A stretch of 56,938 bases of DNA, from IMG/VR virus record IMGVR_UViG_3300011114_000231, positions 1-56,938 of that record. One strand, given 5' to 3'. The notes beneath the pieces are model-generated. The model made no database searches and was not told where the DNA came from. It saw nothing but the letters and a program-made list of their open reading frames with translations. Of the stretch, positions 14,447-24,500 are shown piece by piece; the stretch's first letter is position 1; each line of letters opens with the position of its first letter. A program made the position numbers and the translations under genes. Source of the DNA: a virus.

Positions 14447-15415
14447 ATGAGCAATATCGTACCAGCTAACCTTAAAATTCCTGCACACCTTGCAGATCGT
14501 ATTGGTAAGCCTTCAGCACTATCCGTCGCATTGGCTAGCGGCCTTGGTGGCAATGGCGGTCCAAGTTTTCCTCGCATCTCCATCAAAGGGTCACGCTTTC
14601 GTATCGTAGAGGACGGAACTGAGACCGTAGTGGACAGCACATCTCTGGCTGTCATTATTGTCGGTGCTAATCCACGTGCCTCTAAAGTATGGTACGCAAA
14701 GGCATGGGATGGCAACGCAGAACCAGCCGCTCCAGATTGCTACTCCCTTGATGGCACTGGCCCACATCCTGATAGCACTTCTCCGCAGAATGATATGTGT
14801 GCTACCTGCCCTCATAACGCTTGGGGTTCCAAGACTTCTCCTACTGGCTCCCCAATCAAGGCTTGCTCTGACCGTAAACGTCTAGCTGTTGTGGCCGCAG
14901 ATGATCCATCTGGTCCTGTATACTTGTTGGAGGTTACTCCAGCGGCTATGAAGGGTCTTAACTCCTACCATAAAGAACTTGCACATCGCGGTATTGATCC
15001 AGAGATCGTGATTACCAAGCTGTCGTTTGATACTGATGCGTCTTTCCCCAAGCTTCAGTTTAGTTTGGGCGGCTTCATCGACGTGGGTACGCTTGAAGCT
15101 ATTGAGGGTCTGTTCGACTCTGATAGTGTTAAGGATGTTATTGGTGTGTCCCAACCTAAAGTTGCCGCACTTCCTGCTCCTACGCCACGCCCATCTCCAG
15201 TGAAACAGGTTGCGGCTCCAGTACAAGAGCCAGAGCCAGAGCCTGTTGTCGAAGAAAAACCTGCTCCAAAGCGTGGATTTGGTGCGGCTAAAGCCGTCGC
15301 TCCTGCTCCAGTTAAGGAAAAGCCAGCACCTAAAGCCGCTCCTGTGGTAGCAGATGGTGGTCTGTCTGATGAGATCATGGGTTTGTTGGATGAGGTAGAA
15401 GCTGATGACGCATAA
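14447..15415 (+). CDS. Putative ssDNA-binding protein with Cys cluster (322 aa)
   Basis: Residues 1-230 form a compact domain with cysteines (APDCYSLDG, MCATCPHN, KACSDRK) that could bind zinc. A proline/alanine-rich linker (about 240-300) leads to an acidic tail, DEIMGLLDEVEADDA. An acidic C-terminal tail after a flexible linker is the hallmark of single-stranded DNA-binding proteins, used to recruit partners. The position in the replisome set is that usually taken by DUF2815-type SSB analogues. AGGAG (14436-14440) lies 6 bases before the ATG. The SSB role is inferred. Confidence 0.6.
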   Translation: MSNIVPANLKIPAHLADRIGKPSALSVALASGLGGNGGPSFPRISIKGSRFRIVEDGTETVVDSTSLAVIIVGANPRASKVWYAKAWDGNAEPAAPDCYSLDGTGPHPDSTSPQNDMCATCPHNAWGSKTSPTGSPIKACSDRKRLAVVAADDPSGPVYLLEVTPAAMKGLNSYHKELAHRGIDPEIVITKLSFDTDASFPKLQFSLGGFIDVGTLEAIEGLFDSDSVKDVIGVSQPKVAALPAPTPRPSPVKQVAAPVQEPEPEPVVEEKPAPKRGFGAAKAVAPAPVKEKPAPKAAPVVADGGLSDEIMGLLDEVEADDA

Positions 15416-15686
15416 GCCACTCGACTTTCATAAGGTTGAGGCTTTGCGTAAGCACATGATACTAACGTCGTCTGACATGGCTAAAGTACTCGGAGTTTCT
15501 CGCGTGACCTACTACGGTTGGTTGCGCGGGAAAGCGGTTCGCCGCAAGAACGAGGATGAAGCTAAGAAGGCAGTGCGTAAACTGTTGGCTATCATGACTG
15601 ATCATAGCTGGCCCTCACCTGAGACCGTAGCCCTCGATCAAAAGCAGAGAAGCGAAAGATTGTTTGCTTTGCTAGGGCAGTATTAG
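15405..15686 (+). CDS. Helix-turn-helix protein (93 aa)
   Basis: Overlaps the SSB-like gene by 11 bp. The N-terminal region reads DMAKVLGVSRVTYYGWLRGK, a clear helix-turn-helix with WLRGK after the recognition helix. A lysine/arginine-rich segment (RRKNEDEAKKAVRKLL) follows. Probably a regulator or a DNA-binding accessory factor; its stop precedes a strongly structured leader for the primase gene. Confidence 0.65.
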   Translation: MTHKPLDFHKVEALRKHMILTSSDMAKVLGVSRVTYYGWLRGKAVRRKNEDEAKKAVRKLLAIMTDHSWPSPETVALDQKQRSERLFALLGQY

Positions 15687-15697
15687 TAGACTGGATA

Positions 15698-15729
15698 GAC
15701 AGGGGGTAGGGAACTCCCTGTCACCCCCT
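15698..15729 (+). promoter_or_regulatory. Competing hairpins in the primase-helicase leader
   Basis: Two alternative foldings can be drawn. GACAGGG (15698-15704) pairs with CCCTGTC (15716-15722). Alternatively AGGGGGT (15701-15707) pairs with ACCCCCT (15723-15729), with AGGG/CCCT (15708-15711 with 15716-15719) inside. The two cannot form together. The ribosome binding site GGGAG (15730-15734) begins one base after the second stem. This could tune translation of the primase-helicase; the effect is inferred. Confidence 0.6.
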
Positions 15730-15741
15730 TGGGAGAGTAAT

Positions 15742-18591
15742 ATGAATACGCTGGATTTTCTTCGGCGAGTTTTGCCGACTGAAGGCTTATATGTTTCTGT
15801 AGTTGTTAATGCTAAATATACCAGACAGGGGTTCTACGATTCCATAGATAAGTTGTCAGATGCCGTCACCGCATTGAGTGATAGTGGCAACAATGTTTAT
15901 TATGCTGTGGCTTCTTTTGCTGATCGTGCTGGTGGTCGCAAGCAACCAAACGTGCATTTGCTGAAGGCTCTTTACCTCGACGTTGACTGTGGTGAGGACA
16001 AACCGTTCTTCGATTGGAAGGACGGCCTTAAAGCTATTGGTAAGTTTATCGCAGACACTGGTCTGCCCAAGCCTATGATTGTTCGATCAGGCAATGGACT
16101 TCATGTGTACTGGGTATTAGACCGTGAGTACTCCAGAGCCGAGTGGCAACCAGTAGCCGAGATGCTCAAAGCCTCCACATCTGCACATAACTTTGAGGTT
16201 GATCCAGCAGTCCCTGCCGACAGCGCACGTGTTCTTAGAGCAGTGGGGACTATCAATCCAAAGGGCGGCAACACGGTAACGAAAATCATAGACGCTAGTC
16301 CAGTTGATTTAGAAACACTTAAAAACATATTGTCAAAGTACGTACCGACCACACGGGTATTCACAACCAAGCCTAAGACAAGTTCCTTGCTGGATAATCT
16401 AGCAGTTAAGTCTGACTACCCAGAGGCAGACCCCTCCATCATTGTAAACAAGTGCGCTCAGTTAACGCATATAACCACCAACCAGAAAGATATTTCTGAG
16501 CCACTGTGGTACGCCGCCCTGGGAGTAGCCGCGTATTGTATCAACCCAGAACAAACTGCCATAGAGTGGAGTCAGTATCATCCTAGCTTCGACCCGAACG
16601 AAACCATTCGGAAGATGGAGCAAGCCAAGGCCAACACCACTGGACCGTCTCTATGCTCAAGGTTTGAGAGTGAGAACCCCAATGGATGTAAGGGTTGTGT
16701 ATTCAAAGATAGAGTGAGTACCCCCGCCAGACTGAGCGTTAACTACGCCGCTATTGACCCAGATGACAATGCCCCAGACGACATAGTTAAAACTATAGCA
16801 GTGCCTTGGCCCTTCAAGCGCACGGCAAGCGGCATGAAGATGACGATCAATGACGTTGATACAGACGTTTGCAAGTTCGATATATACCCAGTTGGCTATG
16901 GTAGGGATGAAACCCTTGGATATGAGACTGTGCGTTATAGGTGGAACCGTCCTCATGTGGGATGGCAACCTCTTATCTTTAGGCAAGCCTACCTCAACGA
17001 CACAAGCAGAGAGTTTGCTGGGTGCATAGCTGACCAAGGTATTGTGCTACAGAACAGGAAGCAGACGGAGAATTTTCAGTACATGCTCAGATCATATATG
17101 GACGAACTGCGGCAGTTACGTTCTATGAGTAACCTGTACGCATCAATGGGGTGGAAGGAAGGCAACACTCAATTCCTCCTTGGTGACAACTTGTTTAAGC
17201 AAGACGCAACTGGTTCCGCAGTGCAAGAGCAAGCGTCATTCGCGGCTAATACCCACCGCACTGTCGAGCCTATGTTCATAAGTGCTGGCAGCGTAGATGG
17301 GTGGGCTAAGTTCACATCTCTTATCGAAAAAGCAAACATGCCTATTCACGGGTTCGCTTTGCTCGTGTCCATGTCATCGCCGCTGTACAAATTTACTGGG
17401 CTAAAAGGCCTGACAATAAATCTATATGGACCAACAGGTGCTGGTAAAACTCTAGCGCAGTACTGGCAACAGTCCGTGTGGGGTGATCCAGAGAAGCTAC
17501 ACTACACAGCCAAGTTCACACAGAACGCTTTGTATGCACGTATGGGGCTGTACAATAACCTGCCAGTCACCATCGACGAAACTACTATGATGCAGTCTAA
17601 AGATGTCGGGGACTTTCTGTACTCCGTATCACAGGGCAAAGAGAAGGCCAGACTTAACCGCAACGCTGAAGAGCGCGACACAAAAACGTGGAGTACTGTG
17701 GTAACAACGTCATCAAATAGGTCGATGAGTTCCATGCTCGTAGCCTCTGGACTTGAGACCGATGCACAGATGGCGCGTCTGCTTGAGATCACAGTGGAGA
17801 AGCATCCACTTCTGGTGCGTAGCACAGAAGCTGGTCAAAAGATGTATGAGTTCATTACAACTAACTACGGTACGGTTGGCCCAGCTATCATAAAACATCT
17901 TATGGAGCTAGGCGAAGATAACATACGGCTTTCTATCCAGAACCATAAGGCCATGTTCTATGCCCAATATAATTGTGAGTTTACTGGTAGTGAGCGCTAC
18001 TGGGAACAGGCTATTCTCCTAGCAGATTATATTGGTAAGATCGCCAAGAGCCTTGATCTAATCCAGTTCAACCATTCTAAGTGCATAGAGCATGTCCTCA
18101 AACAGATCGGAGCGATGCGTAAGGCTGTGAAGGAGAATAGCGTGGATGCGTTTGATGTGATCACGGAATACATCAACGAACATTCTGGCAATACAATCAC
18201 GGTCATGCACACTGGAACCAATAAGCCTCAACCTAACTCAAACCGTATACCTAGAGGTAGCGTATGCATTAGGTTCGACCTTTACCGTCCAACACAGATT
18301 GCCCCATTTGATAGAGGCACTGTGCTGTTTGACCGTAAGCATTTCAGAATGTGGCTAGCCACAAAGGGCGGAGACTATCGCTCTCTTGTCCGCGAGATCA
18401 CAATGGCTGGGGTGCAAGCTACGCCCCAATCAGAGAAAGCGTTCCTCGGTAAAGACACTGACATCAAGCTTGGACAGCAATACGTGTTGGGAGTTAGCCT
18501 CAACCATCCTCGCCTTGCTGGTGTGTTGAATGACGCAGACGATGCCGCCATGTCTGCGCCACTTAATGTTATACAGGGTGGTAAGAATTAA
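15742..18591 (+). CDS. Primase-helicase with AEP-like primase (949 aa)
   Basis: The N-terminal third resembles archaeo-eukaryotic primases: LYLDVDCGED supplies D80 and D82, and SGNGLHVYWVL and PADSARVLRAVG follow, as in RepB/prim-pol-type primases. A cysteine segment (NPNGCKGCVF) follows. The helicase part has Walker A GPTGAGKT (563-570) and an acidic Walker B-like NLPVTIDETT, as in DUF927/D5-like phage helicases. It would prime and unwind at the fork with PolA. It is the last gene of the left arm and ends in the 4-bp TTAA shared with the convergent giant-protein gene, with no terminator between. Confidence 0.85.
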   Translation: MNTLDFLRRVLPTEGLYVSVVVNAKYTRQGFYDSIDKLSDAVTALSDSGNNVYYAVASFADRAGGRKQPNVHLLKALYLDVDCGEDKPFFDWKDGLKAIGKFIADTGLPKPMIVRSGNGLHVYWVLDREYSRAEWQPVAEMLKASTSAHNFEVDPAVPADSARVLRAVGTINPKGGNTVTKIIDASPVDLETLKNILSKYVPTTRVFTTKPKTSSLLDNLAVKSDYPEADPSIIVNKCAQLTHITTNQKDISEPLWYAALGVAAYCINPEQTAIEWSQYHPSFDPNETIRKMEQAKANTTGPSLCSRFESENPNGCKGCVFKDRVSTPARLSVNYAAIDPDDNAPDDIVKTIAVPWPFKRTASGMKMTINDVDTDVCKFDIYPVGYGRDETLGYETVRYRWNRPHVGWQPLIFRQAYLNDTSREFAGCIADQGIVLQNRKQTENFQYMLRSYMDELRQLRSMSNLYASMGWKEGNTQFLLGDNLFKQDATGSAVQEQASFAANTHRTVEPMFISAGSVDGWAKFTSLIEKANMPIHGFALLVSMSSPLYKFTGLKGLTINLYGPTGAGKTLAQYWQQSVWGDPEKLHYTAKFTQNALYARMGLYNNLPVTIDETTMMQSKDVGDFLYSVSQGKEKARLNRNAEERDTKTWSTVVTTSSNRSMSSMLVASGLETDAQMARLLEITVEKHPLLVRSTEAGQKMYEFITTNYGTVGPAIIKHLMELGEDNIRLSIQNHKAMFYAQYNCEFTGSERYWEQAILLADYIGKIAKSLDLIQFNHSKCIEHVLKQIGAMRKAVKENSVDAFDVITEYINEHSGNTITVMHTGTNKPQPNSNRIPRGSVCIRFDLYRPTQIAPFDRGTVLFDRKHFRMWLATKGGDYRSLVREITMAGVQATPQSEKAFLGKDTDIKLGQQYVLGVSLNHPRLAGVLNDADDAAMSAPLNVIQGGKN

Positions 18592-21500
18592 TCTGTTAGG
18601 GATTCAAACAACCTACGAATATCTTCTTGCGACCCCTTTGGTGCGGCTTTGATTGTTCTCTCACCTGCTGGACGAGAAGCTTCCTTCTTCATACGCTGGT
18701 AGCTTCTTTCAAAGTTACGCATCTCATATACAGTGCCACGTGTTTGCTCGTTCCAGTTAGCTACAGCCTCTCTGACGGCGGCGGCACGATCTGTGTCGCC
18801 CGTCATCTCAGCTTTGAGCAGTGCTATGCGCCATGCCGAAGTAACTTCTTTCTGGTAGCCAGTCATGCGGTTGGAAATCTTGATGACTTCGTACTGCTCT
18901 GCGGCCTTAGATGGGTAGAACCCCAAGAGCCTAGCGATGGACACACCTACAGACATATCTGGACTTACCACATAGCCACGGCGGTCAACGATTGCACCGT
19001 TCTGGTTATAGGCTACAGCATCACCGACGGTTCTAAGGAACGTGACAGGTGAGGAACGTGCTATATCGACAAGGCTTTTCTTTTCAGAGAACGGAAGCAT
19101 AACTATATCTCTGGCAGTAGCCGCCGCATCCATAGCAAATGAACCCATTGGACCAGTCAGGTCTTTTCCTTCGATGGCTGTCTTTGCACCTGCCAAGAAT
19201 ATGCCTGTTCCTGGTACCATATTACCCATAGAGAACTTAGCACCAACATCTCCTGACAAACCAAACTGATGCACCACGCCATTGATAACGAGCGAAGCAA
19301 GTCCAGGATGAATGTCATCTAATACCTTAGTGAACTCTGCCCTAACACTACCAGACTTCATGCCAAGTTGTTGCATCAGAGTATCAGCCAAGTCCTCCAT
19401 ATCCTCGGCAAATGGAAGCCCCTTGGCCCCAGCCATAACATACATCATCCCAAGCACCATGATCTTGCCAGTCGTATCCAAGTTCTTGATCAGTTGGATG
19501 GTAGTGACTGGGAACACCTTATACATATACAGCAGTGACGGAAGACCCTGCCTCCATGCTGGTGGGCGGTTGAGAATAGAATAGTCACCGATAGTTTCGT
19601 CAAGAGATTTACCAGCGAACAGACGGGCAGCGGCATCTGCTTCCACTGCGGTACGACCAGCGGCAATGCTACGTGCATAGTCAAGGCGATACGCAGCCAG
19701 ACCTGCTGAGCGACGAGATGCCTGCTCAGTCAAGTTAAATGGAGCCATCATTATGTTGACAGCTTTCTGCGCCCAAGGTGCCTGGATATGATCAAGTGCA
19801 ACAGACAGCAAGTTGTTGATAGATGCTGGCTGCATACGACCGCCGTTGATTTCGTCGGCTAGATACTTAGCCTCATTGGCTGTGATTTGCTTTTGAAGTT
19901 CAGCATTGTTTTCGTAGTTATCATAGTATGCGGCAGTGTTGACTTCCGCGTTGGTTAGACCACTAAGCCCGACCTGCCCGAAGGCAGTATGGTATTCAGA
20001 CATAGCCTTACCGTAGCCGAAACCACCGCCGAAATTATTCTTTTCATTATACGTAGCCATCCACGGACCCCAGTTCGTATAGATACTGGTCAAGTTCATG
20101 ATGCCTTGGACGGGAGTCATACCTAATTGCGCGGTTGTAGCAAACGCTTTGAACATGGAAATCTTTTTACCAGACTCCAAGTCAGAAGAATCTACGTACT
20201 TATTGTTCTCAAGCATGGCCAAGGTACGACCAGCCATATTGTAAAACTCGTTGGCACGTGAGTACCCCCGCTGTCCCGCAGGCGGGAGTGTTTCTTCGCT
20301 ACCATTCCAGCCTTTCATATCTGGGTATGTCTGCTTATACATATACAACGCGCTGTTGAGTTCACGTTGCATAAGATTTTTACGTTCTGGATCAGTCTGA
20401 GCATCAACTTCTTTTTTCAGAGCGATGATATATTTCTCATTGCCGTTCCACAGCTCCATGCTCTTTGGATTGCTACGATCCAAGAGTTCACGCATAGCGG
20501 GGCGACTCTCCGTCTTGGAGATGATAGACGCACGACCACGAATATGTTGTGCTACTCCAACCAGTGCATCTTTTGGGTTATATCCAGGGGTCTCGGAGTA
20601 AGCCAACTTGCTACGCGCACTATTACTGGTCTCAGTAAGAGTTGTAATGATGTCAGCCATTACGTCAGGGGTCGGGTTAATACCGAACAGGCGCAACCCA
20701 TGCAGGAACGTATCCAAGTTGAGGCTTGGGTCTGTGGATATTTGTTCAATCGCACTACCGTAGCTGGCTACCAAACGCACGTCCTTAGTCTCAACCTGAC
20801 CTTCATCGCCTTCGACTAAAGCACTATAGGTTGAATCTTTGAACTTGTTATTAAACGCATCGGATGCGTTTTTTGCGTCAGATGGGTTTTCAAATAAAGA
20901 GAACACCAACATATCCTGATGCTCTTGAGATAGGCGCACAGGCTTATCACCAATATATGCGGTGATACGCATCTGATGATTGCCTTCACGGTAGATAGGT
21001 GTGTAGCCCTCTACAATTTTTTCTTTAGTCTCGCGCTCTGCTTTGTCGAAGTTGGCTTCAGATGTAATGATCCTTTTGATTTCATTCTGGAGGATGTATG
21101 CTTTATTAGGGCTGCGATCCAGTTCCTCTCTGGTTATACGGCGCGACTTGAAGTCATCCAGCATACCCAAGAAATCATCAGCTTGCTTCTGGTTATTGAA
21201 GAACTGATTTAGACTTGCATTTTTATCACTCTCACGTGCAATCATTGCTTCATTGAGGAGTGCAGCAAACTCATTACTTTTGCTTACAGAGTTATTATTG
21301 AGAGATAACCTACCACGCGCATCTTTAGTCATGCCATCAGTATATATTTGTTTATATATACGAGTAGCTTCGGCGAGGAACCTAGAGTCAGCCGCAGTGA
21401 AGTCGCCTGTTTTCATCAGGCGTTTAATCGACTCTCTGGATATGTCTTGATCAGATAGTACACTTGTGTACTTAGCCATGAGAAGATCAACTTCAATGTC

Positions 21501-24500
21501 GTTCATAGCCTTAGCTAATTCAACATAGGCGTTGTATTGCGCTTCAGTCAGGTTAGGGATGCCCTTAAAAGTACGATCTTCTTTGGCATTAGAGTTTAGA
21601 AAAGCAGGTACATTCTTAACTGTTATACCATCCTTGGCTTCGTCATATGTCATAATGCCGTATTTACGCAGACGATCAACCTCTGCCTTATTTATGGTTG
21701 GGTTACCATCTTTGTCGGTAGTAATAAGTTTGGCAGTACCAAAATCTATTTCAGTAGTACGTGTTTTCCAGATGGCTAAGTCACGACCAGCATACAGCAA
21801 CTTAGATGCAGACTCTCTAAGTTCTTGTTTCCCGCCAAAGATAGCACCAATCCTAGCGTTATAGGTATTAAGAACCTGAGCATCACGCTGAGACACTGTT
21901 TTGGTCAGGTTAACAAATGCGTTAAGTCCAGCGTTCTCGTTCGATGTGAACGTAGCCAACGATAGATATTTATTAGAAAAGTTATTCCACTTCTCACGGG
22001 TATTAATATCCTGCCCAGTGATCATCTTCAACGCAGCATCTAGATTAAGGTCTTGGGTTTTGTCATGAATCCAGTGGCTGAAGTCGCTCATATCCACACG
22101 AAGCGGACCCTGTGCGAAACGCCCAGTACCTGTGTTACCAGAATCAATCTGGTTGATACGACGGCCTATAGCTTCCGCATCAAACGCTGAGCTTGTCTGC
22201 CCAGTGCGCACATAGCGACGAGCCTGATCAAGCACGTAGCGCATAGCCTCATCACCAAAGCGGATGCCGACGTTGTTCAAGAAACCCTTGATGGAGTTCC
22301 AGATACGGCGAAGCAGGCTGGTGTCTAGCAGGCCAGCATAGTCAGACAGGTATTCTTCAACAGCTTCTGCTGTAGACATACCTTCGTTAGCCATCATGGC
22401 AGCATCGACTTCTGCCTTGATGTATGGGTTCTCGTTATACAGAGACTCCATGATGGAATCGAAATTGCTCTGCGGCATAATGCCACGCAAGCCAAAGTGT
22501 CCAAGCGTTTCATGTGCTACAACAAATTGCAGGTGCTGCTGATGTGCAATGCGATCAGAGAATATAACAACATGCTGAGTGCCGTTGTGGGTAAACGAGT
22601 ATCCTGCTGCATTGGCTTTATCAAAGTCACCTTGAGGACGAGCAGCTACCGCCTGTGCATAGAGCGTAGGATTAGATGCTTTCATATCCGCTTGGTTGCG
22701 GAACACATGTGTGTTTGGTTTAACAGCAAACTTGGCGATGATGTTATTAACTAACATACGCACACGCCCAACACTCATAGGTGTCGTAGGCGCACCGCTC
22801 TGCGTATCAACTGAACCGCCAGTTGTGTTCCAATCAGCCAGAGAATACTTGCCGGTACCAGGGGCTGTATTATTTACAGCCTGTGCATTTGCTGTAGCTT
22901 GTGCTCTAGCCATACCATCTTGAGCGGCTTTGATGTCAGCCTCTAGTTTGGTAGCGCGTTTGTTGTACACATCAGGGTCTAAAGAACCTGCCATATTCTG
23001 CAAGTTGTTCAGATTATTTTGTGCAAGTGCTAGGGCTTTTTCAAACTTACTGATAACCGCTGCCGTCTCACCAGTGATGGTGCTTGGGCCAAATGACGTT
23101 TCAATAGGAACCTCTATGGTTGGAGGTGCCGTAGTAACAGCTACTTCTGGTTGCGTTACCCGTCTATTGTGCAGTTCAGCAAGACGCTTAGCCCCTTCGG
23201 TGAGGCTAGTTGTTCTGCCAGTAGTTGTTGCCACATTTGGATTCGCAATAGAACCACCAGCCCCAGTTAAATTACCTTCTGAGGATGTTTGGTTTTGCGT
23301 TGGGCTTTGGTTTTGTGCGGTTGAGGGGGCGGTTGCGACCACCCCTTCCGGCTTTGGGGGCGTTACTTCCCCTTGCGAGGCCGCGCCTTGCTGAGTGCGA
23401 TTGCCACCGCCTGTTTGACCGCCGCCTGCTTGTTCTTGGGGTGCGACGTTCCGATTTTGTGACTGCCCTTCCAGTCGTCCACTAGCGTTTTGACGTTTGC
23501 GGAGATTGTTTTTTGGCTCTTGCCCGCCTTGAGTGGCATTGGGTGTCCCTTTCTGTAATAGTCTAGCTAGTGGAGTTCCTTTTTTAGTAAACATTTCCAT
23601 CTGGCCAGATGGAACACTCTGAGTGGTCATAGGTACTTCTGCCAAGTTACCCCGCCCACGCGCTGCCATATCCTGCTGGCTAGCAAGTTGACTTTGTGTT
23701 TGCGCTGGCAAAACTCCAGGTACGGCAGGGCGCACCTTGCTGCGCAGATATTCAGCACGAGCAGACCGCTGCTTCCCTTCTGTTTTCCCTGCCCGCCCTG
23801 GAACAAACAACGGAAGTTGTTCTGGCATAACAGCAGGTGCTGGACCAGCTTGAGGAATACCTGCAGCAGCAAGCGTACCCTGTGGAAGAGTATCAGCCTG
23901 TGCCTGTGCATCTTGACCTAGCTGCGCCTCAACTTGTGCAAGGCTCTTATCAAGAACTTTCTGCAAGCGATTGCGTTCACGTTGGGTAGGAGCAGAATCC
24001 CTATTAGCCTTATCCTGCTGCGCACGAAGAAGTGCCGCACCCAGTGCAGTATTTGCTGCAGGCATCGGCATCGGCATCGGCATCGGTGCAGGAGCTGGTG
24101 CAGCAGGAGCTACTTGAGGTGCAGGAGGAGCAAGCGGAAGTTCTAACTGCTGGCCACCAAGAGGTAGGTTTAGTTGCTGAGGCTCGTAATATTTAGTTGG
24201 AGCAGTCTGCTGTGGACCACCTGGGAATAACTCACCCTGCCTAGGAGCACCTTCAAACATGGGTAAGCCAGTGAAGTCTGGCGGCATCGAAGGTGGAAGT
24301 GGGCGTGGAGGTGCCGCAGGACGTTGTGGAAGCCCCGTATCAAACGGAAGCTCCATCTGCCCCGTTGGTGCAGGTGGATAGATAGGGGACAGTTCTGCTG
24401 GAGCACGGCGTGGTGTAGTTCCACCTGTAATGCCAAGCAATTCGGGGAATAATTCACCCTGCGTCCCAACAGATTTCGGCAGGAATGGTGCTGGGGCATC

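Noticed and set aside
24061-24084. CRISPR or regulatory array from the short tandem repeats
   Set aside because: The repeats at 24061 and 26891 are in frame within coding regions and encode Pro-Met or Pro-Ala runs.
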